Shown: positions 7,805 through 16,744, counted from the stretch's first letter. The stretch is DNA of 64,000 bases from LMDS01 sp039930465 (GCA_039930465.1 JBDTTU010000009.1:1-64000); one strand, 5' to 3'. Notes: generated by a model from the sequence alone, not told the origin. Numbers and translations are program-made.

Positions 7805-8461
7805 TCAACGATCCGACGCGTCGGCCGTGGCGCTGCGCAGGAACCCCGAGGGCACGCCCAGCGCCGAGGTGCCGGCAAACTGTTTGTGGGCGGCCAGATA
7901 GCGGTCGAGCCGCACGTCACGGATCAGCTTGCCGTTGGCCACCAGAACCTGCGGCTCGGTCGATACCGGCAGAGGCGTCGGCGCCTTCACGGCCGGCAGG
8001 CTCGCCGCGCCTTGCGCCAGCGTGGCGTCGGCCGGCAACGTTGCAGGCCCTCGGGTGAGAACAACCACGCCAGCGACCGCGACAAACCCGGCCGCCACCA
8101 CCGATGCCGCCCTCCAAGGGCGGCGACCGGCGCGTGACGCGCCGTTGCCTACCGCCAGTGCCGGCGCGGTCAACCGCACCGGATGCTCCAGCGGCTGCGG
8201 TGCCAACACCACGGGCTCGGCGTCCAGGCGCAGCCGCAGTGCGGCCAGGAAACTCGCATCTCTCACGGGGTCGGTCGCGAGGTCTTCGGAACGCAGCACG
8301 TCGCCGATCAGGTGAAACGCGTGCCACGAGGCCTTCGCGTCGGCGTCGCCGCGCCAGACCGCGCAGGCCTGGGCCGCCGCGGTGTCGCCGAGTTCGCCAT
8401 CGGCAAGCGCCGAGAGTTGTTCCATCCGGGCCGCCCGGTCTGCCGAATCCATAGACGTCAT
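7805..8461 (-). CDS. rseA: anti-sigma-E factor RseA/MucA
   Basis: Inner-membrane anti-sigma factor that holds RpoE inactive until cut by site-1 and site-2 proteases. The N-terminal half carries the RseA pattern MEQLSALADGELG and a WHAFHLIGDVLRSEDL helix typical of the sigma-binding domain. One membrane segment follows (AASVVAAGFVAVAGVVVLT), then a periplasmic tail. The ATG at 8461 is preserved with GGAG six bases upstream; longer in-frame starts run into rpoE. It lies 61 bases after rpoE, and its stop overlaps the alternative rseB start. Confidence 0.9.
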   Translation of the reverse strand: MTSMDSADRAARMEQLSALADGELGDTAAAQACAVWRGDADAKASWHAFHLIGDVLRSEDLATDPVRDASFLAALRLRLDAEPVVLAPQPLEHPVRLTAPALAVGNGASRAGRRPWRAASVVAAGFVAVAGVVVLTRGPATLPADATLAQGAASLPAVKAPTPLPVSTEPQVLVANGKLIRDVRLDRYLAAHKQFAGTSALGVPSGFLRSATADASDR

Positions 8462-8522
8462 GTCCATCTCCATCAAAGCGTCATTCAATCCATCGCAGGC
8501 ACGGCCGTCGGCCGTGCGGGCT

Positions 8523-9131
8523 TCACCATCGTTCGCCGTCGCGCGTATCAAGCAACGGGCGCAGGCGCAGCGCGATCGCCTCGCGCGCCCGGAAGATCCG
8601 GGAGCGCACGGTGCCGATCGGGCAGTTCATCAGTTCAGCGATTTCTTCGTAGGTCAGGCCCTCGATCTCGCGCAGTGTGATCGCCTGGCGAAGATCGTCG
8701 GACAAAGCTTCGATGGCAAAGTTCACTGCCGCGGCGATTTGCTTGCTCGCCAGCACCGAATCGGGGGTTTCGCCGTCGCTGAGTTCGTTCTCGACCCGCG
8801 AGCTTTCGTCGTCGTCATCGCGCACGGCACGGGCCGACTCGGTCACCAGCGGGTCGCGCTTGAGTTCCATCAGGAACTTCTTGGCGGTGTTGACGGCGAT
8901 CCGGTAGAGCCAGGTGTAGAACGCGCTCTCGCCACGAAACTGCGGAATGGCGCGGTAGGCGCGGATGAAGGTTTCCTGGGCAATGTCGGGCACCAGGTCG
9001 ACGTCACGCACCATGCGGCCGATCAGCCGCTCGATGCGCCGCTGGTACTTGACCACCAGCATCTCGAAGGCCTTCACGTCGCCCTGCTTGACGCGGGCGA
9101 TCAGCGGCGCGTCAGCGTCCGGGCCGTTCAT
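8523..9131 (-). CDS. rpoE: RNA polymerase sigma-E factor (ECF group)
   Basis: ECF sigma factor for envelope stress. The 202-residue product has sigma region 2 (DIAQETFIRAYRAIPQFRG, FYTWLYRIAVN) and region 4 (LREIEGLTYEEIAELM, CPIGTVRSRIFRAREAI). I chose the ATG at 9131, which gives an MNGPDADAPLIARVKQGD start in line with the family; an upstream in-frame ATG at 9164 overlaps the previous gene. The adjacent rseA, rseB and mucD make it the RpoE/AlgU class rather than a specialised ECF factor. No autoregulatory promoter could be recognised in the short space upstream. Confidence 0.96.
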   Translation of the reverse strand: MNGPDADAPLIARVKQGDVKAFEMLVVKYQRRIERLIGRMVRDVDLVPDIAQETFIRAYRAIPQFRGESAFYTWLYRIAVNTAKKFLMELKRDPLVTESARAVRDDDDESSRVENELSDGETPDSVLASKQIAAAVNFAIEALSDDLRQAITLREIEGLTYEEIAELMNCPIGTVRSRIFRAREAIALRLRPLLDTRDGERW

Positions 9132-9144
9132 GCGGGAATGCGCA

Positions 9145-9624
9145 TCAGAACTCGGCCGCTGCATCGGCGCCGGGTTGCGGCCGCGGCGAATGCACGGCGC
9201 AGCGCAGCGCGTGCCATTGTGATTCGAGGCCACGGCGCTGAACTGGAAGCCACGTGGCACCGCGGCGCCAGGTCGCGTCGGCGGGTTCGAAGCGCAACAA
9301 CATCCAGGGCCCAAGGTCGATGAGCACGCGCAAGGCACCGGCGCGTGGCTCGTGGCCGGCCGACGCCGGCGGGCCGAGGTGCCAGAGTTGCCCGTCCCAC
9401 CTCAGGCTCACGGGCCGCACCCGCGCCGACGCAACACCTGAGACCAGCAGAAGAAGCGCCACGGCCACGGCGATCCACTGGAATGGGGCAGGAAGCGGCG
9501 GCACCGACTGCCAAACCAACCACGCCGTCAGCGCAACAACACCCGACAGCGCGCAGCCGATGACAGCCCAGCGCCACACGCCGAAGCGGTCGAGCACGAC
9601 CTGAAAAGCCGGGGATGCGCGCAT
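9145..9624 (-). CDS. YgfX-like two-helix membrane protein
   Basis: A 159-residue protein with two adjacent membrane helices (about residues 19-38 and 47-64) and a soluble C-terminal half ending in WLPVQRRGLESQWHALRCAV. That layout and the Q/DS...W..LR ending resemble the YgfX/CptA family (small inner-membrane proteins paired with SdhE in enterics). There is no SdhE-like gene beside it here. It sits 13 bases before rpoE and 21 bases after fabF on the same strand, a conserved spot in Burkholderiales. Whether it affects RpoE is unknown. The family assignment is tentative. Confidence 0.6.
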   Translation of the reverse strand: MRASPAFQVVLDRFGVWRWAVIGCALSGVVALTAWLVWQSVPPLPAPFQWIAVAVALLLLVSGVASARVRPVSLRWDGQLWHLGPPASAGHEPRAGALRVLIDLGPWMLLRFEPADATWRRGATWLPVQRRGLESQWHALRCAVHSPRPQPGADAAAEF

Positions 9625-9645
9625 CGGCGCCGAGCCGTGAAGGCG

Positions 9646-10893
9646 TCAAACTCGTTTGAAAACCAAGGTGCCGTTGGTGCCACCGAAGCCGAAGTTGTTC
9701 TTCACGGCGTACTCGATCTTCATCTCGCGCGCGGTGTTGGCGCAGTAGTCCAGATCGCACTCAGGATCCTGGTTGAAGATGTTGATCGTGGGCGGTGCGA
9801 CTTGATGATGCAAGGCCAGCACCGTGAACACCGATTCGATGCCACCAGCACCGCCCAGCAGATGCCCGGTCATCGACTTGGTGGAGCTGACCACCAGCTT
9901 GTCTTTGGCGTGCGTGCCGAATGCGAGCTTGATCGCGTTCGATTCGTTCAGATCGCCGAGCAACGTCGACGTGCCGTGCGCGTTCAGGTACTGCACCTGG
10001 TCTGCGTTCAAACCCGCGCTGCGCAGCGCGGCTTTCATGGAGCGCTTCGGGCCATCGACGTCGGGCGCGGTCATGTGGTACGCGTCGGCGCCCATGCCGA
10101 AACCGACGACCTCGGCATAGATTTTCGCGCCGCGCTTCTTCGCGTGTTCGTACTCTTCGAGCACGACCGCGCCCGCGCCCTCTCCGAGCACGAAGCCGTC
10201 GCGGTCCTTGTCCCAGGGGCGCGACGCGGCCTGCGGATCTTCGTTGCGGGTCGAGAGGGCACGCGCCGCCGTGAACCCACCCACGCCCAGCGGCGATACG
10301 GTGGATTCGGAGCCGCCGGCCACCATCGCATCGGCATCGCCGTGCTCGATCAGCCGGGCGGCCATGCCGATGCTGTGCAACCCCGTCGTGCACGCGGTCA
10401 CGATGGCGAGGTTCGGCCCCTTGAAGCCATACGTGATCGACACGTGGCCCGAGATCATGTTGATGATCGACGCCGGCACGAAGAACGGCGTGATGCGCCG
10501 CGGGCCGCGGGCAACCAGCTCGGCATGCGTTTCTTCGATCAGCGGCAGGCCGCCGATACCCGACCCCACGAGCACACCGATTCGCTCGGCCTGCTCTTCC
10601 TTGAGGTCGTCGTTGGTCGGAAGGCCGGAGTCACGCACCGCCTGAATCGACGCTGCTAAGCCGTAATGGATGAAGGCATCCATGTGGCGCGCGTCCTTCG
10701 GTGGAAAGTAGTCCTCGACCTTGAAGCCCTTCACCTCGCCTGCGAACTTGCATGCAAAGTTCGAAGCATCGAACTTGGTGATGTTGGCAATGCCGGAACG
10801 CCCGGCCAGGATGTTGGCCCAGCCCTCGGCCACCGTGTTGCCCACGGGGCTGATGAGGCCGAGACCGGTCACGACAACGCGGCGTCGGGTCAT
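9646..10893 (-). CDS. fabF: 3-oxoacyl-ACP synthase II
   Basis: Condensing enzyme (KAS II) that elongates acyl-ACP with malonyl-ACP. The 415-residue product has the catalytic cysteine C168 in TACTTGLHSIG and the histidines H306 (NAHGTST) and H344 (TGHLLGGAGG). The glycine-rich ending NNFGFGGTNGTLVFKRV is also typical. Length is standard. It follows acpP by about 40 bases in the fab gene run and precedes the YgfX-like gene and rpoE, so lipid synthesis and envelope stress genes are contiguous. Confidence 0.97.
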   Translation of the reverse strand: MTRRRVVVTGLGLISPVGNTVAEGWANILAGRSGIANITKFDASNFACKFAGEVKGFKVEDYFPPKDARHMDAFIHYGLAASIQAVRDSGLPTNDDLKEEQAERIGVLVGSGIGGLPLIEETHAELVARGPRRITPFFVPASIINMISGHVSITYGFKGPNLAIVTACTTGLHSIGMAARLIEHGDADAMVAGGSESTVSPLGVGGFTAARALSTRNEDPQAASRPWDKDRDGFVLGEGAGAVVLEEYEHAKKRGAKIYAEVVGFGMGADAYHMTAPDVDGPKRSMKAALRSAGLNADQVQYLNAHGTSTLLGDLNESNAIKLAFGTHAKDKLVVSSTKSMTGHLLGGAGGIESVFTVLALHHQVAPPTINIFNQDPECDLDYCANTAREMKIEYAVKNNFGFGGTNGTLVFKRV

Positions 10894-10934
10894 GGACTTT
10901 GCTTCGGCTGGATGCGGCTAGGACCGGGAAAGGC

Positions 10935-11177
10935 TCAAGCGGCCTTCTGGTGCTTCACGGCGTAGTCGATCGCCAGCTGCACCGTGGTGATCTTCTCGGC
11001 TTCCTCATCGGGAATCTCGATGCCGAATTCGTCTTCGAGTGCCATCACCAGCTCGACGGTGTCGAGTGAGTCGGCGCCGAGGTCGGCGACGAAGGCTTTG
11101 TCATTCACGACATCGGCTTCAGGAACGCCGAGTTGTTCGGCAATGATTTTTTTGACACGTGCTTCGATATCGCTCAT
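10935..11177 (-). CDS. acpP: acyl carrier protein
   Basis: Carries growing acyl chains as thioesters on a 4'-phosphopantetheine arm. The 80-residue acidic protein has the attachment motif GADSLDTVEL with the modified serine at S37 and the usual EDEFGIEIPDEEAEKI helix. I chose the ATG at 11177 because GGAGGAG sits directly upstream, one of the strongest ribosome-binding sites in the window, fitting a very abundant protein. A longer in-frame start at 11249 is not supported. It lies between fabG (about 100 bases upstream) and fabF. Confidence 0.98.
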   Translation of the reverse strand: MSDIEARVKKIIAEQLGVPEADVVNDKAFVADLGADSLDTVELVMALEDEFGIEIPDEEAEKITTVQLAIDYAVKHQKAA

Positions 11178-11279
11178 GACTCCTCCGGGAGTGTTTACAG
11201 AAACAGCCCAGGATTCTACGGCCTGTAGGCCGCACGCCGGTCGGGACACCCCGGCGTGGCAATGGCAGCGCCATCGCCA

Positions 11280-12029
11280 TCAATTCATGTACATGCCACC
11301 GTTCACGTGCAACTCGGTGCCGGTGATGTAGCCGGCATTCGGCGAGGCGAGAAAAGCCACCGCGTGCGCGATGTCGGCGCCATGGCCGAGCCGCCCGAGC
11401 GGAATCTGCGCCATCAGCGCCGTGGTCTGGGCTTCGCTCAGCGCCTTGGTCATGTCGGTTTCGATGAACCCGGGCGCCACGCAATTGACGGTGATGCCAC
11501 GGCTGCCGAGCTCACGTGCGAGCGAACGGGTGAGGCCCGCCACACCGGCCTTGGCCGCAGCGTAGTTGGCCTGGCCGGCGTTGCCGCTGGCGCCGACCAC
11601 CGAGGTGATGTTGATGATGCGGCCGTAGCGCTGCTTCATCATCGGCCTGATGGCGGCGCGGCTGACACGAAACACCGCTTTCAGGTTGGTGTCGAGCACC
11701 GCGTCCCAGTCGTCGTCTTTCATGCGCATCGACAGCGTGTCGCGGGTGATGCCGGCGTTGTTGACGACCACGTGCAAGCCACCGAATTCCTTGATGATCG
11801 CGTCAACCGCCGCATCGACCCCGGCCACGTCGTTCACGTTCAGGCACAAGCCGCGGCTGCCCGCGAACGGCGCGAGTGCCTCGCTGATGCTGGTGGCGCC
11901 GGCTTCGGTGGTGGCGGTGCCGACGACCTTCATGCCCTGGCCGGCCAATGCCATCGCAATAGCGCGGCCGATGCCACGCGACGCGCCGGTCACGAGCGCG
12001 ACCTGCCCCGCCATCTGTACTTCGCTCAT
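11280..12029 (-). CDS. fabG: 3-oxoacyl-ACP reductase
   Basis: NADPH-dependent short-chain dehydrogenase that reduces 3-oxoacyl-ACP. The 249-residue product shows the cofactor motif TGASRGIG, the NNAG motif at residues 90-93, and catalytic S143, Y156 and K160 (NYAAAKAG). The ending GTELHVNGGMYMN is typical of FabG. The ATG at 12029 overlaps the fabD stop codon (ATGA), fixing the start and suggesting coupled translation. Downstream is acpP. Confidence 0.97.
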   Translation of the reverse strand: MSEVQMAGQVALVTGASRGIGRAIAMALAGQGMKVVGTATTEAGATSISEALAPFAGSRGLCLNVNDVAGVDAAVDAIIKEFGGLHVVVNNAGITRDTLSMRMKDDDWDAVLDTNLKAVFRVSRAAIRPMMKQRYGRIINITSVVGASGNAGQANYAAAKAGVAGLTRSLARELGSRGITVNCVAPGFIETDMTKALSEAQTTALMAQIPLGRLGHGADIAHAVAFLASPNAGYITGTELHVNGGMYMN

Positions 12030-12964
12030 GCCAGCAGCCCCTTCACGTCGGCCATCGAAGCCGGATCGAACATTGCACCGGCAACCGCCTCGGCATCGAC
12101 CCGCCTGACAATGCCGGCCAGCACCTTGCCAGGCCCGCATTCGACGATGTGACTCACACCTCGGGCGCGAATCGCCTGCACCACCTCGACCCAGCGCACC
12201 GGGCCGAAAGCCTGCCGGTAGAGCGCATCACGAATGAGCACGGGGTCGGATTCGACCTTCACGTCGATGTTGTTGACGACCGGGATCCGTGGCGCAGCGA
12301 TCGCGGTCGCGGCCAGCCGTTCGCGCAGGCGCTCGGCCGCGGGCTTCATCAGGCTTGAATGGAAAGGCGCAGACACGGCCAGCAGCAAGGCGCGCTTCGC
12401 GCCCTTGGCTTTCAGCACTTCGCAGGCCTTGTCGACACCGGCCTTCGAGCCGGCGATGACGGTCTGCTTCGGGTCGTTGAAGTTCGCGGCGTCCACCACT
12501 TCACCGGTCGCCGCCGCCACTTCGGCGCAGCCGTCACGCACGGCCTGCGCGTCGAGACCGAGGATCGCAGCCATCGCGCCCGCACCGACCGGCACCGCGT
12601 CTTGCATCGCCTGCGCGCGAAAGCGCACCAGCGGCAGCGCCGCCGCCAGCGTCAACGCGCCCGCAGCCACGAGCGCGCAGTACTCGCCCAGCGAGTGCCC
12701 GGCCAGCACGCTCGGTGTGCGGCCGGTCTCAGCCATCCAGGCGCGGTAACAGGCGATGCCGGCGGTCAGCATCACAGGCTGCGTGTTGGTGGTGAGGTCG
12801 AGTTGTTCTTTCGGACCGGCATGGATCAAGCGGCCGATGTCTTCACCGAGCGCCTCGGAAGCCTCGGCGAGAGTCTGGCGCACGGCGGCATGGTCGCCCC
12901 ACGCGTCGAGCATGCCCACGGCTTGTGAGCCCTGGCCCGGAAATACGAATGCGAATGGCGTCAT
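12026..12964 (-). CDS. fabD: malonyl-CoA:ACP transacylase
   Basis: Transfers malonyl groups from CoA to ACP. The 312-residue product has the GQGSQ motif at 10-14, the nucleophilic serine S91 in GHSLGEY, and the conserved SAPFHSSLM segment with the catalytic histidine. The ATG at 12964 is preferred over a longer frame-open start at 13045 that would run into fabH. It overlaps fabG by four bases. Confidence 0.97.
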   Translation of the reverse strand: MTPFAFVFPGQGSQAVGMLDAWGDHAAVRQTLAEASEALGEDIGRLIHAGPKEQLDLTTNTQPVMLTAGIACYRAWMAETGRTPSVLAGHSLGEYCALVAAGALTLAAALPLVRFRAQAMQDAVPVGAGAMAAILGLDAQAVRDGCAEVAAATGEVVDAANFNDPKQTVIAGSKAGVDKACEVLKAKGAKRALLLAVSAPFHSSLMKPAAERLRERLAATAIAAPRIPVVNNIDVKVESDPVLIRDALYRQAFGPVRWVEVVQAIRARGVSHIVECGPGKVLAGIVRRVDAEAVAGAMFDPASMADVKGLLA

Positions 12965-13007
12965 CGCTCTGTCTCGGCTGTTTTTCTTGTGAGGGAGCGG
13001 GGACCGC

Positions 13008-13997
13008 TCAGAGATCGAGCAGCACCGCGCCCCAAGTGAACCCACCGCCCACCCCTTCGAGCAGCACGGTGTCGCCGAGCTTGATCTTGCCGTTGCGCAC
13101 CGACTCGTCGAGCGCCAGCGGCACCGAAGCCGCCGAGGTATTGCCGTGTTCGTGCACGGTGACGATGAGCTTGTCCATCGGCAGCTTCATGCGCTTGGCC
13201 GTGCCTTGCATGATGCGGATGTTGGCCTGATGCGGAATCAGCCAGTCGACATCTTCGGTCGTGCGGCCGGCTTTTTCCAGCACCGCGCGAGCCACGTCTT
13301 CGAGCACACCCACAGCGAGCTTGAAGACCGCCGGGCCGTCCATCTTCAGCAGCGGGTCGCCGAGCACCTTGCCGCCCGACACCGTACCCGGCACACAGAG
13401 GATGTCGACGTACCGCCCATCGGCGTGCAGTTCGCTGGCCAGGATGCCGGGGGTGTCGCTCGCTTCGAGCACCACCGCGCCAGCCCCATCGCCGAACAAT
13501 ACGCAGGTCGTGCGGTCCTTGAAATCGAGGATGCGCGAAAACACTTCGGCGCCGACCACGAGCGCCTTGCGCGCAGCGCCGGTGCGGATCATCGAATCGG
13601 CCACCGTCAGCGCATAGACGAAGCCCGAGCACACCGCCTGCACATCGAACGCAGCGCAGCCGTTCACGCCGAGCTTTTGCTGCAGCAGGCAGGCAGTTGA
13701 CGGGAACACCATGTCGGGCGTACTCGTCGCCACGATGATGAGGTCGATGTTGGCAGCGTCGACGTCGGCGGCTTCGAGCGCACGCCTGGCGGCCACCAGG
13801 GCCAGGTCGCTGCTGACGACATCGGGCGCAGCGAAATGGCGCGCCTTGATGCCGGTGCGCTCGACGATCCACTGATCGGATGTTTCGACGCCGTCCAGCG
13901 CGAGCTGCGCCGCCAATGCTTCATTCGTCAGGCGGTTCGGCGGCAGGTAGCTGCCGGTGCCGGTGATGCGCGAATAACGGGGCGATGAGGGAGTCAT
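13008..13997 (-). CDS. fabH: 3-oxoacyl-ACP synthase III
   Basis: Initiates fatty acid synthesis by condensing acetyl-CoA with malonyl-ACP. The 329-residue product has the catalytic cysteine C123 (VQAVCSGFVYAL), histidine in IPHQANIRIMQG and asparagine in EHGNTSAASVP. The C-terminal GVGGGFTWGAVLL motif is present. The start ATG overlaps the plsX stop (ATGA). The gene order plsX-fabH-fabD-fabG-acpP-fabF is the classic lipid synthesis cluster. Confidence 0.97.
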   Translation of the reverse strand: MTPSSPRYSRITGTGSYLPPNRLTNEALAAQLALDGVETSDQWIVERTGIKARHFAAPDVVSSDLALVAARRALEAADVDAANIDLIIVATSTPDMVFPSTACLLQQKLGVNGCAAFDVQAVCSGFVYALTVADSMIRTGAARKALVVGAEVFSRILDFKDRTTCVLFGDGAGAVVLEASDTPGILASELHADGRYVDILCVPGTVSGGKVLGDPLLKMDGPAVFKLAVGVLEDVARAVLEKAGRTTEDVDWLIPHQANIRIMQGTAKRMKLPMDKLIVTVHEHGNTSAASVPLALDESVRNGKIKLGDTVLLEGVGGGFTWGAVLLDL

Positions 13998-15094
13998 GCG
14001 GTGAGTCTGGCGTCGGGCTCGTTGGAGTCGCCCGGCGAGGCGGGCGCCGCGGCGAGGGTTTCGAGAATCCGGTCGTGGACGCGCTCGAGCAAGCCGTTGC
14101 TGGCGGCATCATAAGCCCGATTCAGCGCCTGCTCGAAGGCGTAGGCATCCGACGAGCCGTGCGCCTTGAACACCAGCCCGCGCAGGCCCAGCAGCGCCCC
14201 GCCACTGTATCGGCGGTGGTCGAGCCGGGCGCGGAAATGCTTCAGAACCGGCATCGCCATCAATGCCGCGAGCTTGGTCAGCGGGCTGCGACTGAACTCT
14301 TCCTTCATCACGCTGACGAACATCGCGGCGGCGCCCTCGGCCGTCTTGAGCGCGACATTGCCGACGAAGCCGTCGCAGACGACGATGTCGCACGTGCCCT
14401 TGAAGATGTCGTTGCCTTCGACGTTGCCGTAGAAATTCAGGTGGCCGGCGTCCGATGCGCGGCGCAACAGATCGCTGGCCTGCTTGATCACCTCGCTACC
14501 CTTGATTTCTTCTTCGCCGATGTTGAGCAGGCCGACGGAGGGGTTCTCCTTGCCATCGACCGCAGCGACCAACGCACTGCCCATCACGGCGAACTGCAAG
14601 AGGTGATCGGCGGTGCAGTCGACGTTCGCGCCGAGATCGAGCACGGTGGTGTAGCGGCCGAGCTGGTTCGGCATCACCGCGGCAATGGCCGGGCGGTCGA
14701 TACCTTCGAGTGTTTTCAGCACGTAGCGCGACACCGCCATCAGCGCGCCGGTGTTGCCGGCGGAGACGCAGGCGTGTGCCTGGGAAACGCCGTTCGCGTC
14801 GGCCTTGACCTGGGTGACCGCGACCCGCAGCGACGAGTCTTTCTTCTTGCGCAGCGCCACCTCGATCGGGTCGTCCATCTCGACGACCTCAGACGCAGTA
14901 ACCACGCGGCAGCGCGGCCATGCGACCGCCTCGGCCAGTGCCTCGGCACGACCGACCAGAATCAGTTCAGCAGCAGGGTGTGCCGCGAGGAACGCGCGGC
15001 AGGCGGGCAAGGTCACCGATGGCCCGTGGTCGCCGCCCATGCAATCGACCACCAGCCGAACCACACCGGCCAGGGGCGCATGAGCCGTGTTCAT
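13994..15094 (-). CDS. plsX: phosphate acyltransferase PlsX
   Basis: Converts acyl-ACP to acyl-phosphate, the donor for glycerol-3-phosphate acylation by PlsY. The 366-residue product begins with the family signature VDCMGGDHGP and has the ACVSAGNTGALMA and DLGANVDCTADHL motifs, plus a VCDGFVGNVALKT segment. Length is normal. It lies 49 bases after rpmF, and its last bases overlap fabH. An alternative name in older literature is fatty acid/phospholipid synthesis protein PlsX. Confidence 0.96.
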   Translation of the reverse strand: MNTAHAPLAGVVRLVVDCMGGDHGPSVTLPACRAFLAAHPAAELILVGRAEALAEAVAWPRCRVVTASEVVEMDDPIEVALRKKKDSSLRVAVTQVKADANGVSQAHACVSAGNTGALMAVSRYVLKTLEGIDRPAIAAVMPNQLGRYTTVLDLGANVDCTADHLLQFAVMGSALVAAVDGKENPSVGLLNIGEEEIKGSEVIKQASDLLRRASDAGHLNFYGNVEGNDIFKGTCDIVVCDGFVGNVALKTAEGAAAMFVSVMKEEFSRSPLTKLAALMAMPVLKHFRARLDHRRYSGGALLGLRGLVFKAHGSSDAYAFEQALNRAYDAASNGLLERVHDRILETLAAAPASPGDSNEPDARLTA

Positions 15095-15143
15095 CGCAGG
15101 GGAACGATCCGTACCAGCCTCAAGCGGCCGGTACTGGGAACTC

Positions 15144-15326
15144 TCAGGCGTCCGCCTTGGTCTTGAGCACCTTGCGCCCGCGGTAGAAACCGTTCGGGCT
15201 GATGTGGTGGCGCAGATGCGACTCGCCGGTGGTCGGCTCGATCGCCGTACCGGGCGCGCTCAGCGCGTAGTGGGCACGGTGCATGCCACGCTTGGAAGGG
15301 GACTTCTTGTTCTGTTGAACGGCCAT
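15144..15326 (-). CDS. rpmF: 50S ribosomal protein L32
   Basis: Small basic protein of the large ribosomal subunit. The 60-residue product starts MAVQQNKKSPSKRGMHRAH, the L32 hallmark, and lacks the zinc-binding cysteines found in some lineages. AAGGAG lies eight bases upstream of the ATG at 15326; the longer open frame to 15413 is not coding. The pairing with yceD upstream and plsX downstream is conserved across proteobacteria. Confidence 0.98.
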   Translation of the reverse strand: MAVQQNKKSPSKRGMHRAHYALSAPGTAIEPTTGESHLRHHISPNGFYRGRKVLKTKADA

Positions 15327-15458
15327 GGAGTTCTCCTTGGGCCCGCATTCAAGCCGGGGCCAGCGCTGCGACAGGAAATGTCGCCGGGTGGTTTCGCTGA
15401 ATGCAGCGCACAAACACTAAACGGATATGCAGGGAGCGGGTACCAGCGCCTGCAAGTT

Positions 15459-15473
15459 GCCGCCTGTGGCGGC
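15459..15473 (-). promoter_or_regulatory. hairpin in the rpmF leader
   Basis: On the minus strand GCCGCC and GGCGGC pair around a three-base loop, within the roughly 175-base leader between the apparent rpmF promoter and the rpmF start. No T-run follows, so it is unlikely to be a terminator. A structured leader in front of a ribosomal protein gene could be an autoregulatory site, but that is only an inference. Confidence 0.35.
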
Positions 15474-15507
15474 CGCGTGCGCAGATGTGCCCGCAGACAA
15501 GCCCAAG

Positions 15508-15516
15508 ATTCTAGCA
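15508..15516 (-). promoter_or_regulatory. extended -10 promoter for rpmF-fab genes
   Basis: The minus strand reads TGCTAGAAT, an extended -10 element (TGn plus TAGAAT) just past the yceD stop. No good -35 box is present, as expected for extended -10 promoters. The start point would be near 15501. It would drive rpmF, plsX and the fab genes separately from yceD. Confidence 0.45.
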
Positions 15517-15534
15517 TGGCCAGCCCGCCCCGCT

Positions 15535-16086
15535 TCAGTTCAGCGGGCCACCCCGCTTGAGCACCGCCAGTGCTGCGAACGGGTTGGGGTTTTCTTCGGC
15601 CAGCGGGTCGTTCGGGCGAACCGGCAGCGGTTCGGGGCAAGCGTCGTGCCGCGGCACGATCGGCATGGCCAGCAGCAACTCGTCTTCGACCAGCTCGCGC
15701 AGGTCGAGCGAACGTGTCAGCGCCAACACGTCGTCGTCGCTGTCGGCGTCGAGCTGCGCGGCGGCCTCTTCGCCGTGCACGAACAGGAAACTTCGCTCGA
15801 CAGCGAGCGCCACAGCCATCGGCTGCAGGCAACGCTGGCATTCGAGCGAGACAGCCGTGGCGGCTTTCACATGAAGCCAGGTCTTGAGCTCTGCACCCGG
15901 CGCCGCACGCTGCTCGCCGCGGGCACTCCAGGTGACTTCTGCGGCACGGCGTTCTTCGGCATCGCCCAGCGCGGATTCGGCCACCCGCAACAGCTGCATC
16001 AAGGGCCAGCGGCCTTCCAGTTGCCCGGATTCCTTGGCAAAAGCCTGCACCTCAAGACGGAAGGGATCGAACTCGCGCGTTGCCAT
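15535..16086 (-). CDS. yceD: YceD/DUF177 family protein
   Basis: A 183-residue protein of the DUF177 (YceD) family, linked in other bacteria to 23S rRNA accumulation and always next to rpmF. The family feature CQRCLQPM lies near residues 83-90, followed by the acidic stretch with LDLRELVEDELLLAMPIVP. The ATG at 16086 gives MATREFDPFRL; a longer open start at 16176 crosses into the divergent maf gene. A TACACT -10-like box sits only ten bases before the start, so the mRNA leader may be very short. It is transcribed divergently from maf across 55 bases. Confidence 0.9.
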   Translation of the reverse strand: MATREFDPFRLEVQAFAKESGQLEGRWPLMQLLRVAESALGDAEERRAAEVTWSARGEQRAAPGAELKTWLHVKAATAVSLECQRCLQPMAVALAVERSFLFVHGEEAAAQLDADSDDDVLALTRSLDLRELVEDELLLAMPIVPRHDACPEPLPVRPNDPLAEENPNPFAALAVLKRGGPLN

Positions 16087-16141
16087 CGAACAAGTGTAGT
16101 TCCGCCGGTGATCGCCTCGCAGCCGATGGGAGAATCCGGCC

Positions 16142-16744
16142 ATGACCACGCGACCGCTTCTGATCCTGGGTTCCACATCAATCTACCGGCGCGAGCTGCT
16201 GTCGCGCTTGCGGCTGCCGTTCGAGGTTTACGCACCCGGCGTGGACGAGACCCCGCGGCCCGGTGAAGCCCCCGCCGCACTCGCCCAACGCCTGGCCTTG
16301 GCCAAGGCACACGCGGTTTCGCGACTGCACCCGAACGCGGTGGTGATCGGCTCCGACCAGGTCGCCGATCTCGACGGCCAACCCATCGGCAAACCCGGAA
16401 CGCACGAGCGCGCCGTGGCGCAGCTGCGCAGCATGAGCGGGCGCAGCGTCGTTTTTCAGACCGCGGTGGCCGTGGTGTCTGCGCGCACGGCCTACGCCGG
16501 CACTGCGCTGGCGCCGGTCAAGGTGCGCTTTCGCGAACTGACCGACGAGGAGATCGAACGGTACCTGCGGGCCGAACAACCATATGACTGCGCAGGCAGC
16601 GCCAAATCGGAAACGCTGGGCATCGCGCTGCTCGACGCGATCGAGTCCGACGACCCGACCGCGCTTGTCGGCCTGCCGCTGATCCGAACCTGTGCGCTGC
16701 TGCGCGCGGCCGGCATCGACCCGCTGGCGGAACCGCTTCCATGA
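16142..16744 (+). CDS. maf: Maf-like nucleotide pyrophosphatase (YceF type)
   Basis: Hydrolyses non-canonical nucleotides such as 7-methyl-GTP to monophosphates, a house-cleaning role. The 200-residue product begins with LILGSTSIYRRELLSRL and has the VIGSDQVA and GKPGTHERAVAQL motifs and the C-terminal GLPLIRTCALLRAAG. The GSTS..RRELL form, rather than LAS.SPRR.ELL, points to the YceF subgroup. It overlaps the next gene by four bases (ATGA), suggesting coupling. Confidence 0.93.
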   Translation: MTTRPLLILGSTSIYRRELLSRLRLPFEVYAPGVDETPRPGEAPAALAQRLALAKAHAVSRLHPNAVVIGSDQVADLDGQPIGKPGTHERAVAQLRSMSGRSVVFQTAVAVVSARTAYAGTALAPVKVRFRELTDEEIERYLRAEQPYDCAGSAKSETLGIALLDAIESDDPTALVGLPLIRTCALLRAAGIDPLAEPLP

